From the NCBI GenBank assembly GCA_017446355.1, contig JAFSQZ010000085.1:1-9134 (forward strand): a DNA stretch of 9,134 nt. Reading direction: 5' to 3'. Positions 1 to 5,970 of the stretch are shown piece after piece. Source of the DNA: Neisseriaceae bacterium (GTDB lineage Bacteria; Pseudomonadota; Gammaproteobacteria; Burkholderiales; Neisseriaceae). The notes under the pieces are model-generated. The model ran no database searches. It saw nothing but the letters and a program-made list of their open reading frames with translations, and was not told where the DNA came from. Both the position numbers and the translations under genes were made by a program. The stretch's first letter is position 1; each line of letters opens with the position of its first letter.

Positions 1-472
1 CCCAATCACCTACGTGGTTTTGACGAATGACTTGATGACCTAAATACGACCATACACGTGCCAAACTGTCGCCAATAATGCTAGAGCGTAAATGTCCTAC
101 GTGCATTTCTTTGGCTAAATTGGGAGAAGAGTAATCAATAATTACGGTTTCAGGCTGCGTAACCGTTTCTAATTTCAGGCTGCCTGAAAGATTTTTTGCT
201 AAAAATTCAGGTGATAAACGCAAGTTAATAAATCCAGGACCAGCCACTTCTGCACTGGCAAATGCACCTTGATGGTGAAGTAAATCTGCCACTTTTTGCG
301 CCAATTCACGTGGATTTTGTTGTGCTTTTTTGGCAGCCCCCATCACGCCATTGATTTGAAAATCACCGAATTTTGCATCTTTGGCATTTTGTAAAACAAT
401 AGGGCTGCCTGCAATTCCTGCATCAGCAAAGGCTTGTTCAATTTGAGAAGAAATAATTTGATGTAATTTCAT
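1..472 (-). CDS. argS: Arginyl-tRNA synthetase, N-terminal part (gene runs off the left edge)
   Basis: Class I aminoacyl-tRNA synthetase that charges tRNA-Arg with arginine using ATP in the cytoplasm. Translating from the ATG at 470-472 gives 157 complete codons before the window ends. Residues 1 to about 85 look like the ArgS N-terminal additional domain (tRNA D-loop recognition). The catalytic domain begins with SSPNLAKEMHVGHLRS, whose HVGH at residues 124-127 is the class I HIGH signature, followed by RQNHVGDWG at 150-158, typical of ArgS. The KMSKS region and anticodon domain lie outside the window. No strong Shine-Dalgarno is visible before the ATG. A full DUS palindrome (173-189) is translated as part of NLSGSLK near residues 94-100, and a second partial DUS just downstream encodes TQPET, so this linker between the domains has absorbed uptake signals. 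The gene follows rluE by 69 bp on the same strand. Confidence 0.96.
   Translation of the reverse strand, partial: MKLHQIISSQIEQAFADAGIAGSPIVLQNAKDAKFGDFQINGVMGAAKKAQQNPRELAQKVADLLHHQGAFASAEVAGPGFINLRLSPEFLAKNLSGSLKLETVTQPETVIIDYSSPNLAKEMHVGHLRSSIIGDSLARVWSYLGHQVIRQNHVGDW
173..189. repeat. DNA uptake sequence palindrome inside argS
   Basis: TTTCAGGCTGCCTGAAA is an odd-length palindrome. It contains AGGCTGCCTGAA on the plus strand and AGGCAGCCTGAA on the minus strand. It lies in the argS linker between the N-terminal and catalytic domains. A partial copy (TTTCAGGCTGC) lies just upstream, at about 149-159. Confidence 0.9.
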
Positions 473-541
473 TGTGTTAATCGTTTAAAAAATATTTGGT
501 TTATTTGTTATTTATCATAAAACGTTCAGTCTACCTGAATA

Positions 542-1096
542 TTACGGCAATGTTTGACATTCTTGCCATTGACCCAACGCTAGCCCTAAATCAAATAAAT
601 GGATACGCCCAATGCTGACGCGAATTAAACGTAAACAGGGGAAACCTGCTTTGGCGGTCATACGGCGCACTTGGCGATTTTTACCTTCGCGAATTTGAAT
701 TTGTAACCAAAAATCTGGGACGGTTTTGCGGACGCGAATAGGTGGGTCGCGTTGCCAGATTTTGGCGATTTCGGTATCGTTTAATAAACGAATTTGTGCA
801 GGTTGTGCAATAAAATCACCTAAATCTAATGGTTGTTGAAGTAAGGCAAGTTTGTTTGCATCTGGTATGCCTTCCAATTGCACCCAATAAGTTTTGGTGA
901 TTTTATGGCGCGGTTGGGTAATTTGGGCTTGTTGTTTACCATCATCGGTTAAAAGCAATAAGCCTTCGCTGTCGGTGTCTAGTCTGCCTGCGGGATAAAC
1001 GTTGGCTTGGTTTATGTATGCTTTCAGGCTGCGGTGTTTTTCGTGTGCGCTAAATTGGCAAATCACGCCATAGGGTTTATTAAAGGCAATTAACAT
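542..1096 (-). CDS. rluE: 23S rRNA pseudouridine synthase, RluE type
   Basis: Cytoplasmic RsuA/RluB/E/F-family pseudouridine synthase, 184 aa. E. coli RluE isomerises U2457 of 23S rRNA, and the close match suggests the same target. The catalytic motif is PAGRLDTDSEGLLLLTDDG at residues 35-53, with D40 the catalytic aspartate by family alignment. The N-terminus LIAFNKPYGVICQF, the middle KTYWVQLEGIP, RDPPIRVRKTVPDFWL and the C-terminal EGKNRQVRRMTAKAGFPCLRLIR all follow RluE. There is no N-terminal S4 domain, which is normal for RluE though not for RsuA. The start at 1094-1096 gives a protein beginning directly at the family core. Only 3 nt separate this ATG from a full DUS palindrome, and no good Shine-Dalgarno is seen. 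The gene begins 54 bp after the parB stop and probably shares its transcript. Confidence 0.93.
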   Translation of the reverse strand: MLIAFNKPYGVICQFSAHEKHRSLKAYINQANVYPAGRLDTDSEGLLLLTDDGKQQAQITQPRHKITKTYWVQLEGIPDANKLALLQQPLDLGDFIAQPAQIRLLNDTEIAKIWQRDPPIRVRKTVPDFWLQIQIREGKNRQVRRMTAKAGFPCLRLIRVSIGRIHLFDLGLALGQWQECQTLP

Positions 1097-1099
1097 AGT

Positions 1100-1114
1100 T
1101 TCAGGCTGCCTGAA
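1100..1114. repeat. DNA uptake sequence palindrome at the rluE start
   Basis: TTCAGGCTGCCTGAA lies in the 54-bp gap between parB and rluE, 3 nt upstream of the rluE ATG. It fills the place where a ribosome binding site would be expected. The only purine-rich SD-like element (AGG) is part of the DUS and lies farther out than usual. Confidence 0.88.
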
Positions 1115-1150
1115 TGTTAATGGGTTGTTGGAAGTGTTGCGAATAGGGGA

Positions 1151-2026
1151 TTATTGATGGTTTTCAATGCCTAAACGTTTCAATAAATAGTCAAAAGTGT
1201 CGGCACTGTCAAAATGCAACACGATTTTGCCTTTTTTGCCATTGCGCGTTTGAATTTCGGTGTTTACGCCAAGTTGTTGCGTGATGTGTTCATTTAAGCG
1301 ATGAATATCAGGGTCAATGCGTTTGGGGGGCGTTTCGTCTTTGCCTTGTAGCAGAGATTGACAACGGCGTTCGGTTTCGCGCACCGACCAACCATTTTTA
1401 ACGGCTTTTTGTGCCAAATCAATTTGCTGGTTCACGGCTAAACTTAATAATGAACGCGCGTGTCCCATTTCTAATTGGCGTTGATACAACATTTCTTGAA
1501 TGGGTTCAGGCAGCTTTAATAGGCGTAAACTGTTGGAAACGGCACTGCGACTGCGTCCAATGGCTTCGGCGATGGTTTCGTGTGTGAGTCCAAATTCTTC
1601 AATTAAACGGCGCAAACCTTGTGCTTCTTCAATGGGGTTTAGGTCTTCACGTTGAATGTTTTCAATCAAACCCATTGCCATTGCGGTTTTGTCGTTGATT
1701 TTTTTGATGACTGCTGGAATTTCTGTTAAACCTGCTAATTGTGCCGCGCGCCAACGGCGTTCGCCTGCAATGATTTCGTAAGCATCTAAACCAAATTCGC
1801 GCACAATAATCGGTTGAATCACGCCTTGTGCTTTAATGGATTCTGCGAGTTCTTGTAGTGCATCATCGTTCATTTGACTGCGTGGCTGAAAACGACCTGC
1901 ACGCACGCTTTTTATGTCTATTTGAGTTAGCGTGTCGCCTGTATGAGTATTAACGTTCAGGCTGCCTGAATCAATCATCAATGAATCTAGTCCACGTCCA
2001 AGAGCTTTTTTGGCTTTGCTTGACAT
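1151..2026 (-). CDS. parB: Chromosome partitioning protein ParB
   Basis: ParB/Spo0J-family CTPase clamp, 291 aa, which loads on parS sites near the origin and works with the ParA ATPase in chromosome segregation. The N-terminus KKALGRGLDSLM (residues 6-17) is the usual ParA-contacting tail. The N-terminal CTPase domain has AGERRWRAA (87-95) and ENIQRED (122-128). The helix-turn-helix that reads parS is near 148-172 (ETIAEAIGRSRSAVSNSLRLL). The C-terminal dimerisation region ends in FDYLLKRLGIENHQ. A DUS (1956-1970) is translated as SGSLN at residues 20-24, in the flexible linker after the ParA-binding tail. The ATG at 2024-2026 follows a GGA-containing RBS and a perfect TATAAT (2053-2058). 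No parA is next to it here: the upstream gene is miaB and the downstream gene is rluE. Confidence 0.95.
   Translation of the reverse strand: MSSKAKKALGRGLDSLMIDSGSLNVNTHTGDTLTQIDIKSVRAGRFQPRSQMNDDALQELAESIKAQGVIQPIIVREFGLDAYEIIAGERRWRAAQLAGLTEIPAVIKKINDKTAMAMGLIENIQREDLNPIEEAQGLRRLIEEFGLTHETIAEAIGRSRSAVSNSLRLLKLPEPIQEMLYQRQLEMGHARSLLSLAVNQQIDLAQKAVKNGWSVRETERRCQSLLQGKDETPPKRIDPDIHRLNEHITQQLGVNTEIQTRNGKKGKIVLHFDSADTFDYLLKRLGIENHQ
1956..1970. repeat. DNA uptake sequence palindrome inside parB
   Basis: TTCAGGCTGCCTGAA within the 5' end of parB, in the region coding for the low-complexity linker between the ParA-binding tail and the CTPase domain. Confidence 0.88.
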
Positions 2027-2052
2027 AATGCGTTCCGTATTAAAAAGAATGA

Positions 2053-2058
2053 ATTATA
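2053..2058 (-). promoter_or_regulatory. Candidate -10 box of parB
   Basis: On the minus strand this reads TATAAT within CTGTATAATTC, a perfect sigma-70 -10 hexamer ending 26 bp before the parB ATG. The -35 position at 17-bp spacing falls inside the DUS palindrome and reads TGCCTG, a poor match to TTGACA. Transcription would start near 2046. A GGA-type RBS lies between there and the ATG. The call rests on the -10 box alone. Confidence 0.45.
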
Positions 2059-2069
2059 CAGTTTTTGTA

Positions 2070-2092
2070 TTGTTTCAGGCAGCCTGAAACAA
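2070..2092. repeat. Extended DUS palindrome between miaB and parB, with parS-like half-sites
   Basis: A DUS core flanked by extra symmetric bases gives outer arms TTGTTTCAGGC and GCCTGAAACAA around a single central base. It is the longest single-site palindrome among the DUS here. In RNA it could form a 10-bp stem with a 3-nt loop, but no U-tract follows on either strand, so it is a weak terminator candidate for miaB. Its TGTTTCA and TGAAACA ends equal the outer seven bases of the parS consensus half-sites, but are 7 bp apart rather than 2. A one-mismatch DUS (ATGCTGCCTGAA) lies at 2123-2134, next to the miaB stop. Confidence 0.85.
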
Positions 2093-2140
2093 GGTTCAAT
2101 GAGTTAGCAAGTGAAAAGCATTATGCTGCCTGAAAAAGTG

Positions 2141-3460
2141 TTAAACCAGTTCGCCACGCAATGAAAATGTGAAGGTTTCGGTAATTTTGATGTCTACCAT
2201 TTGATTGATTAAATCAGGTGTGCCAACAAAATTAACCACGCGATTATTGGCGGTGCGCGCTTGTAATTGGTCTGGGTCTTTTTTGGATACGCCTTCTACC
2301 AAACAGCGTTGTATTGTGCCTAACATTGTTTGATTGATGCGTGTGGTTTCTGCTTCAATCACTTCGTTGAGTGCTTCCAAGCGGCGAACTTTTTCTTCGT
2401 GTGGTGTGTCGTCAGGCAAGTTTGCAGCAGGCGTACCAGGACGTGGGCTGTAAATAAAAACAAAACTTAAATCAAAGGCGATGTCTTTTACCAGTTTTAA
2501 AGTTTGTTCAAATTCACGCTCGGTTTCACCTGGAAAACCCACAATAAAATCTGAACTTAAACATAAATCAGGACGAATGGTGCGTAATTTACGAATAATG
2601 GATTTATACTCTAAAGCTGTGTAACCACGTTTCATCGCACTTAATACACGGTCAGAACCGCTTTGAATGGGTAAATGTAAATGCGAAACCAGTTTTGGCA
2701 AATCGCGATAACATTCAATAATGGCATCAGTAAATTCACGTGGGTGGCTGGTGGTAAAACGCATACGCTCAATACCAGGAATTTCGTGTACGATGCGCAA
2801 TAATGTTGCAAAATCGCAAATTTCTCCGTTTTCCATTTCTCCGCGATAGGCGTTTACATTTTGCCCTAACAAATTGATTTCTTTCACGCCTTGTTGTGCT
2901 AGGTTTGCAATTTCGGTTAAAACATCGTTCAAAGGACGCGAAAATTCTTCACCACGTGTGTAAGGTACTACGCAAAACGAACAATATTTTGAGCAGCCTT
3001 CCATAATGGATACAAATGCGCTACCACCTTCTACGCGTGCAGGCGGTAAATGGTCAAATTTTTCAATTTCAGGAAAAGAAATATCTACTTGTGAATAACC
3101 TGTGGTTTCTTTGTCCACAATCATTTGTGGCAAACGATGTAGTGTTTGTGGACCGAAAACGACATCAACATAAGGCGCACGTTCCACAATTGCTTCGCCT
3201 TCTTGTGATGCCACGCAACCGCCTACACCAATAATTAAATTTGGATTTTTTTGTTTTAAATGTTTAATGCGTCCCAAATCAGAAAATACTTTTTCTTGTG
3301 CTTTTTCACGCACTGAACAAGTGTTAAACAAAATAATATCGGCTTGTTCAGGTTCAGAAACTTGTTCTAAATCATCATTTTGCGCCAACACGGATAACAT
3401 TTTTTCGCTGTCGTATTCATTCATTTGACAGCCAAAAGTACGGATATAAACTTTTTTCAT
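2141..3460 (-). CDS. miaB: tRNA-2-methylthio-N6-dimethylallyladenosine synthase MiaB
   Basis: Radical-SAM methylthiotransferase, 439 aa, the usual family length. It adds a methylthio group to i6A37 of tRNAs reading UNN codons, using two [4Fe-4S] clusters. The N-terminal UPF0004 domain carries the auxiliary-cluster cysteines C11 (TFGCQMNEYDSEKM), C48 (FNTCSVREKA) and C82 (GVGGCVAS). The radical-SAM triad is C156, C160 and C163 in EGCSKYCSFCVVPYTRG. The C-terminal TRAM domain (about 375-439) ends in TFTFSLRGELV. The ATG at 3458-3460 fits the family N-terminus MKKVYIRTFGCQMN. No strong Shine-Dalgarno precedes it. Upstream are a DUS-built hairpin and a TATAAT box. The gene lies between purH (166 bp upstream) and parB (114 bp downstream), with no functional link to either. 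Confidence 0.97.
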   Translation of the reverse strand: MKKVYIRTFGCQMNEYDSEKMLSVLAQNDDLEQVSEPEQADIILFNTCSVREKAQEKVFSDLGRIKHLKQKNPNLIIGVGGCVASQEGEAIVERAPYVDVVFGPQTLHRLPQMIVDKETTGYSQVDISFPEIEKFDHLPPARVEGGSAFVSIMEGCSKYCSFCVVPYTRGEEFSRPLNDVLTEIANLAQQGVKEINLLGQNVNAYRGEMENGEICDFATLLRIVHEIPGIERMRFTTSHPREFTDAIIECYRDLPKLVSHLHLPIQSGSDRVLSAMKRGYTALEYKSIIRKLRTIRPDLCLSSDFIVGFPGETEREFEQTLKLVKDIAFDLSFVFIYSPRPGTPAANLPDDTPHEEKVRRLEALNEVIEAETTRINQTMLGTIQRCLVEGVSKKDPDQLQARTANNRVVNFVGTPDLINQMVDIKITETFTFSLRGELV

Positions 3461-3512
3461 AATAGACTTTCAGGTAGCCCGTAATTGCGGAGCTGATAAG
3501 TAAGAAATAAAC

Positions 3513-3548
3513 ATTTCAGGCAGCCTTAATATTCAGGCTGCCTGAAAT
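3513..3548 (-). terminator. Inverted DUS pair: purH terminator or miaB leader hairpin
   Basis: Arms ATTTCAGGCAGCCT (3513-3526) and AGGCTGCCTGAAAT (3535-3548) are perfectly complementary over 14 bp around an 8-nt loop. On the minus strand the stem is followed by GTTTATTTCTT, a moderately U-rich tail, so it resembles the DUS-pair terminators known from Neisseria. If the TATAAT at 3561-3566 is a real miaB promoter, the hairpin would lie in the miaB 5' leader and act as an attenuator instead of ending purH transcripts. Confidence 0.5.
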
Positions 3549-3560
3549 TGAAAGTAGGGA

Positions 3561-3566
3561 ATTATA
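3561..3566 (-). promoter_or_regulatory. Candidate -10 box of miaB
   Basis: The minus strand reads TTGTATAATTC, a perfect TATAAT that shares the 10-mer TGTATAATTC with the candidate parB promoter. At 17-bp spacing the -35 position is TTTCAG, part of a DUS palindrome and a poor TTGACA match. The start would be near 3554, giving a leader of about 95 nt that includes the inverted DUS hairpin. Confidence 0.4.
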
Positions 3567-3572
3567 CAAGGT

Positions 3573-3615
3573 TTTCAGGCTGCCTGAAACCATTTGAAAC
3601 CATTCAGGCAGCCTG
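3573..3615. repeat. Second inverted DUS pair after purH
   Basis: A full DUS palindrome (TTTCAGGCTGCCTGAAA, 3573-3589) faces a second DUS at 3603-3615. CAGGCTGCCTGAA (3576-3588) and TTCAGGCAGCCTG (3603-3615) are complementary over 13 bp around a 14-nt loop. The site begins 12 nt beyond the purH stop. No U-tract follows on the minus strand, so termination here is less likely than at 3513-3548. Confidence 0.8.
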
Positions 3616-3626
3616 TATAAAAACAA

Positions 3627-5207
3627 TCAATGACGGAAATGACGAATGCCTGTTACCACCATTGCAATGCCGTGTTCATCGGCTGCGGCAAATACTTCTT
3701 CATCGCGCACAGAACCTGCGGGGTGAATAATGGCTTTAATGCCTTGTTCGGCGATAACGTCTACACCATCACGGAATGGGAAAAATGCATCAGAAGCAGC
3801 GCAAGCACCGTTTAAATCCAAGCCTGCATCGGAAGCTTTGCGTGCGGCAATACGTGTTGAATCCACGCGGCTCATTTGTCCTGCACCAATACCATAGGTT
3901 TGTCCGCCTTTACCAAATACGATGGCATTGGATTTCACGTATTTTGCTACGTTCCATACAAACAGCAAATCGTTCCATTCTTGTTCGGTTGGTTGACGTT
4001 TGGAAACGACTTTGCAATTTTCACGCAACAGTTTATGAACATCAGGCGTTTGCATCAATAAGCCACCGCCAACGCGTTTTAATTCAAAACGGTTGACACC
4101 TGTTTGCAAAGGAATGCTTAATACGCGTACATTTTTCTTGGCGGCAATTATTTCTAAAGCTTCGTCTGTATAGCTGGGTGCAATCAAAACTTCCATAAAT
4201 TGATTGTCGGTGATTTGTTTAACGGTTGCACCGTCTACTTCACGATTGAACGCAATAATGCCACCAAATGCACTGGTGGTATCGGTGGCATAAGCCAAAC
4301 GATAAGCGTCCAAAGTGTTGTCAGCCACAGCAACACCACAAGGATTGGCGTGTTTGATAATCACACAGGCAGGTTGGTCAAATGATTTGACAGCTTCCCA
4401 AGCAGCATCAGAATCAGCGATGTTGTTGTACGATAATTCTTTGCCTTGTAGTTGTTGATACGCGCTTAAACTGCCAGCAGCAGGATAAATATCACGATAA
4501 AAAGCGGCTTGTTGATGTGGGTTTTCACCATAACGCATTTCTTGAACTTTTACCCAGCTTTGGTTAAATTGAGTTGGGAAAGTGCCAATTTCAGGCTCTC
4601 CTGATAATTTTTCATCAGATAAACTGGTTAAATAATTGCTAATCATACCGTCGTATTGTGCGGTATGACTGAATGCTTTACGTGATAAATTGAAACGTGT
4701 TTTATCGGACAATGTACCGTTGTTGCCTTGTAATTCAGCGATAACGGCATCAAAATCACGATTATCGGTAATAATGGCAACGTGTTTCCAGTTTTTCGCT
4801 GCGGAGCGCACCATAGTTGGACCACCAATATCAATGTTTTCAATGGCATCTTCTAGGGTGCAACCCGCTTTGGCGATGGTTGCCGCGAATGGATACAAAT
4901 TCACGCACACCAAATCAATGTTATCAATACCGTGTTCACGCATTTTGGCAACGTGTTCGTCTAAATCGCGACGACCTAGAATACCACCGTGAATTTTGGG
5001 GTGTAACGTTTTTACGCGACCGTCTAACATTTCAGGAAAACCTGTGTAATCTGCTACTTCAATCACAGGAATATCGGCATCTGCCAATAATTTTGCAGTA
5101 CCACCCGTTGATAAAATTTCTATGCCAAGTTGATGCAACGATTGGGCAAAAGCCACTGCTCCTGTTTTATCCGATAAACTAATGAGTGCGCGTTTAATTT
5201 GAGCCAT
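3627..5207 (-). CDS. purH: Bifunctional AICAR transformylase / IMP cyclohydrolase PurH
   Basis: Catalyses the last two steps of de novo purine synthesis: formylation of AICAR with 10-formyl-tetrahydrofolate, then ring closure to IMP. Full length at 526 aa. The N-terminal MGS-like cyclohydrolase domain (about 1-200) shows RALISLSDKTG, LSTGGTAKLL and the active-site stretch LDGRVKTLHPKIHGG (61-75, including K66). The transformylase domain shows RYGENPHQ (225-232), the catalytic KHANPCG (K285, H286) and SAFGGIIAFN (312-321). It ends with SVRDEEVFAAADEHGIAMVVTGIRHFRH. A strong Shine-Dalgarno AAGGG (5215-5219) lies 7 nt before the ATG and fixes the start. It follows fis by 78 bp, and an inverted DUS pair lies in that gap. 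No internal full DUS was seen in this long gene, unlike its neighbours; DUS flank it on both sides. Confidence 0.98.
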   Translation of the reverse strand: MAQIKRALISLSDKTGAVAFAQSLHQLGIEILSTGGTAKLLADADIPVIEVADYTGFPEMLDGRVKTLHPKIHGGILGRRDLDEHVAKMREHGIDNIDLVCVNLYPFAATIAKAGCTLEDAIENIDIGGPTMVRSAAKNWKHVAIITDNRDFDAVIAELQGNNGTLSDKTRFNLSRKAFSHTAQYDGMISNYLTSLSDEKLSGEPEIGTFPTQFNQSWVKVQEMRYGENPHQQAAFYRDIYPAAGSLSAYQQLQGKELSYNNIADSDAAWEAVKSFDQPACVIIKHANPCGVAVADNTLDAYRLAYATDTTSAFGGIIAFNREVDGATVKQITDNQFMEVLIAPSYTDEALEIIAAKKNVRVLSIPLQTGVNRFELKRVGGGLLMQTPDVHKLLRENCKVVSKRQPTEQEWNDLLFVWNVAKYVKSNAIVFGKGGQTYGIGAGQMSRVDSTRIAARKASDAGLDLNGACAASDAFFPFRDGVDVIAEQGIKAIIHPAGSVRDEEVFAAADEHGIAMVVTGIRHFRH

Positions 5208-5242
5208 ATGTTTTCCCTTGTTAGATAAATAAACGATAACAA

Positions 5243-5284
5243 AGGCTGCCTGAAAGTTTCTTTACTTTATTCAGGCAGCCTGAA
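5243..5284 (-). terminator. Inverted DUS pair after fis, possible terminator
   Basis: AGGCTGCCTGAA (5243-5254) and TTCAGGCAGCCT (5270-5281) form a perfect 12-bp inverted repeat with a 15-nt loop. It begins right next to the fis stop codon. The minus-strand tail TTGTTATCGTTT is only weakly U-rich. It would end or reduce fis transcripts before purH; the higher-coordinate copy extends to a full 15-bp DUS palindrome (5270-5284). Confidence 0.5.
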
Positions 5285-5285
5285 A

Positions 5286-5525
5286 TTAAATCAATAAATC
5301 GTGTTGAATGAGTTTTTTACGTAAAGTATTACGGTTTAAGCCTAGAATTTCTGCGGCTTTGGATTGATTCCCTTCACAACGTTCCATTACGTAAATCAAC
5401 ATTGGTTTTTCCACTTGCATTAAAACCATATGATAAACATTAACGGCATCTTGCCCTTCCAAATCACGGAAATATTGAGCAAGATGTCTTTCCATACATT
5501 CTGAAATACTGGGCGTTTTAGGCAT
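5286..5525 (-). CDS. fis: Fis-family nucleoid-associated DNA-binding protein
   Basis: Small homodimeric DNA-bending protein, 79 aa, which shapes the nucleoid and regulates transcription (in E. coli, strong growth-phase promoters and recombination enhancers). The C-terminal helix-turn-helix CEGNQSKAAEILGLNRNTLRKKL (starting at residue 50) matches the Fis signature, including the invariant NRNTLRKKL. The dimerisation helices are MVLMQVEKPMLIYVMERC (33-50). It is shorter than E. coli Fis (98 aa) because the N-terminal arm with the Hin/Gin-stimulating beta-hairpin is reduced, a form I would expect in beta-proteobacteria. The ATG at 5523-5525 has no obvious Shine-Dalgarno. It heads the fis-purH pair and is preceded by the gene-free repeat region. 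Two direct TTTAACGTA copies lie upstream. Confidence 0.93.
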   Translation of the reverse strand: MPKTPSISECMERHLAQYFRDLEGQDAVNVYHMVLMQVEKPMLIYVMERCEGNQSKAAEILGLNRNTLRKKLIQHDLLI

Positions 5526-5543
5526 AGTAACAACATTAAATTA

Positions 5544-5567
5544 TTTAACGTAACATATTTTAACGTA
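5544..5567 (-). repeat. Direct repeat TTTAACGTA upstream of fis
   Basis: TTTAACGTA occurs at 5544-5552 and 5559-5567, 15 bp apart start to start, within 45 bp upstream of the fis ATG. Its placement could suit a regulator of fis, but two 9-mers in AT-rich DNA are weak evidence. Confidence 0.35.
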
Positions 5568-5741
5568 TTTTTAACACTGATTGCACTTTAAATTTTATTG
5601 TTTTAGGTAGATTTACAATTCAAGTGTAAAAGTAAAAAAGAAGTATTCTTAATTTAAACGTTTCTGAATAAAACCGTTATTAAACCATTCGCTCAACTTT
5701 GTGTTAATTTGAGTGTAACAATATTAACAATGTTTACAGTC

Positions 5742-5876
5742 TGAAACCTTTGCAAAACCCTGCTTTTTTTCATTTATCATTTTGAGTGTAAGCGAAGAAT
5801 CTTTTATAAAACAATCCATTAAGATTCTTCGTTTTCCTACGAAAAACTCAGAATGACGAGTTTTGCAAAGGTTTCA
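5742..5876. mobile_element. MITE-like palindromic element, copy 1
   Basis: A 135-bp non-coding element bounded by a perfect 17-bp terminal inverted repeat: TGAAACCTTTGCAAAAC at the left and its complement at 5860-5876. Inside is a second inverted set: TCATTTTGAG (5777-5786) opposite CTCAGAATGA (5847-5856), and CGAAGAATCTT (5793-5803) opposite AAGATTCTTCG (5821-5831) with a 17-nt loop. The whole element could fold into one long hairpin. The ends resemble the GAGACCTTTGCAAAA ends I recall for IS5/IS1106-type elements in Neisseria (from memory, not searched). No transposase is present and no clear target duplication is seen. Confidence 0.72.
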
Positions 5877-5893
5877 ATCTCTAGAAATTTTCT

Positions 5894-5928
5894 GTCATTG
5901 CGAGCCGTGAAACGGTGTGGCAATCTCC
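5894..5928. repeat. Dispersed repeat of the GTCATTGCGAG...CAATCTCC type
   Basis: Begins GTCATTGCGAG and ends GGCAATCTCC, with a small internal dyad CCGTGAAACGG (5905-5915). I recognise this framework from dispersed intergenic repeats in many unrelated bacterial genomes. It lies between MITE-like copies 1 and 2 and differs from both. Confidence 0.5.
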
Positions 5929-5954
5929 TAAACACAAAGAGCAAAACGCAATCG

Positions 5955-5970
5955 TTCAGGCAGCCTGAAA
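5955..5970. repeat. DUS palindrome fused to the left end of MITE-like copy 2
   Basis: TTCAGGCAGCCTGAAA shares its last five bases (TGAAA) with the first bases of the terminal repeat of the element at 5966-6109, so the DUS and the element abut with overlap. Confidence 0.85.

Noticed and set aside
525..539. DUS-like TTCAGTCTACCTGAA between rluE and argS
   Set aside because: It has two mismatches to the 12-mer and only 5-bp symmetric ends, so it is at most a decayed DUS and not a supported terminator.
2071..2091. Calling this palindrome a true parS site
   Set aside because: The half-site spacing is 7 bp, not 2, and the central bases are those of a DUS; it is kept only as an observation.
3016..5182. 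Several plus-strand open frames opposite miaB and purH, and a 68-codon minus-strand frame at 4643-4849
   Set aside because: They are other-frame readings of miaB and purH, which have full-length matches to known families; the compositions are not protein-like.
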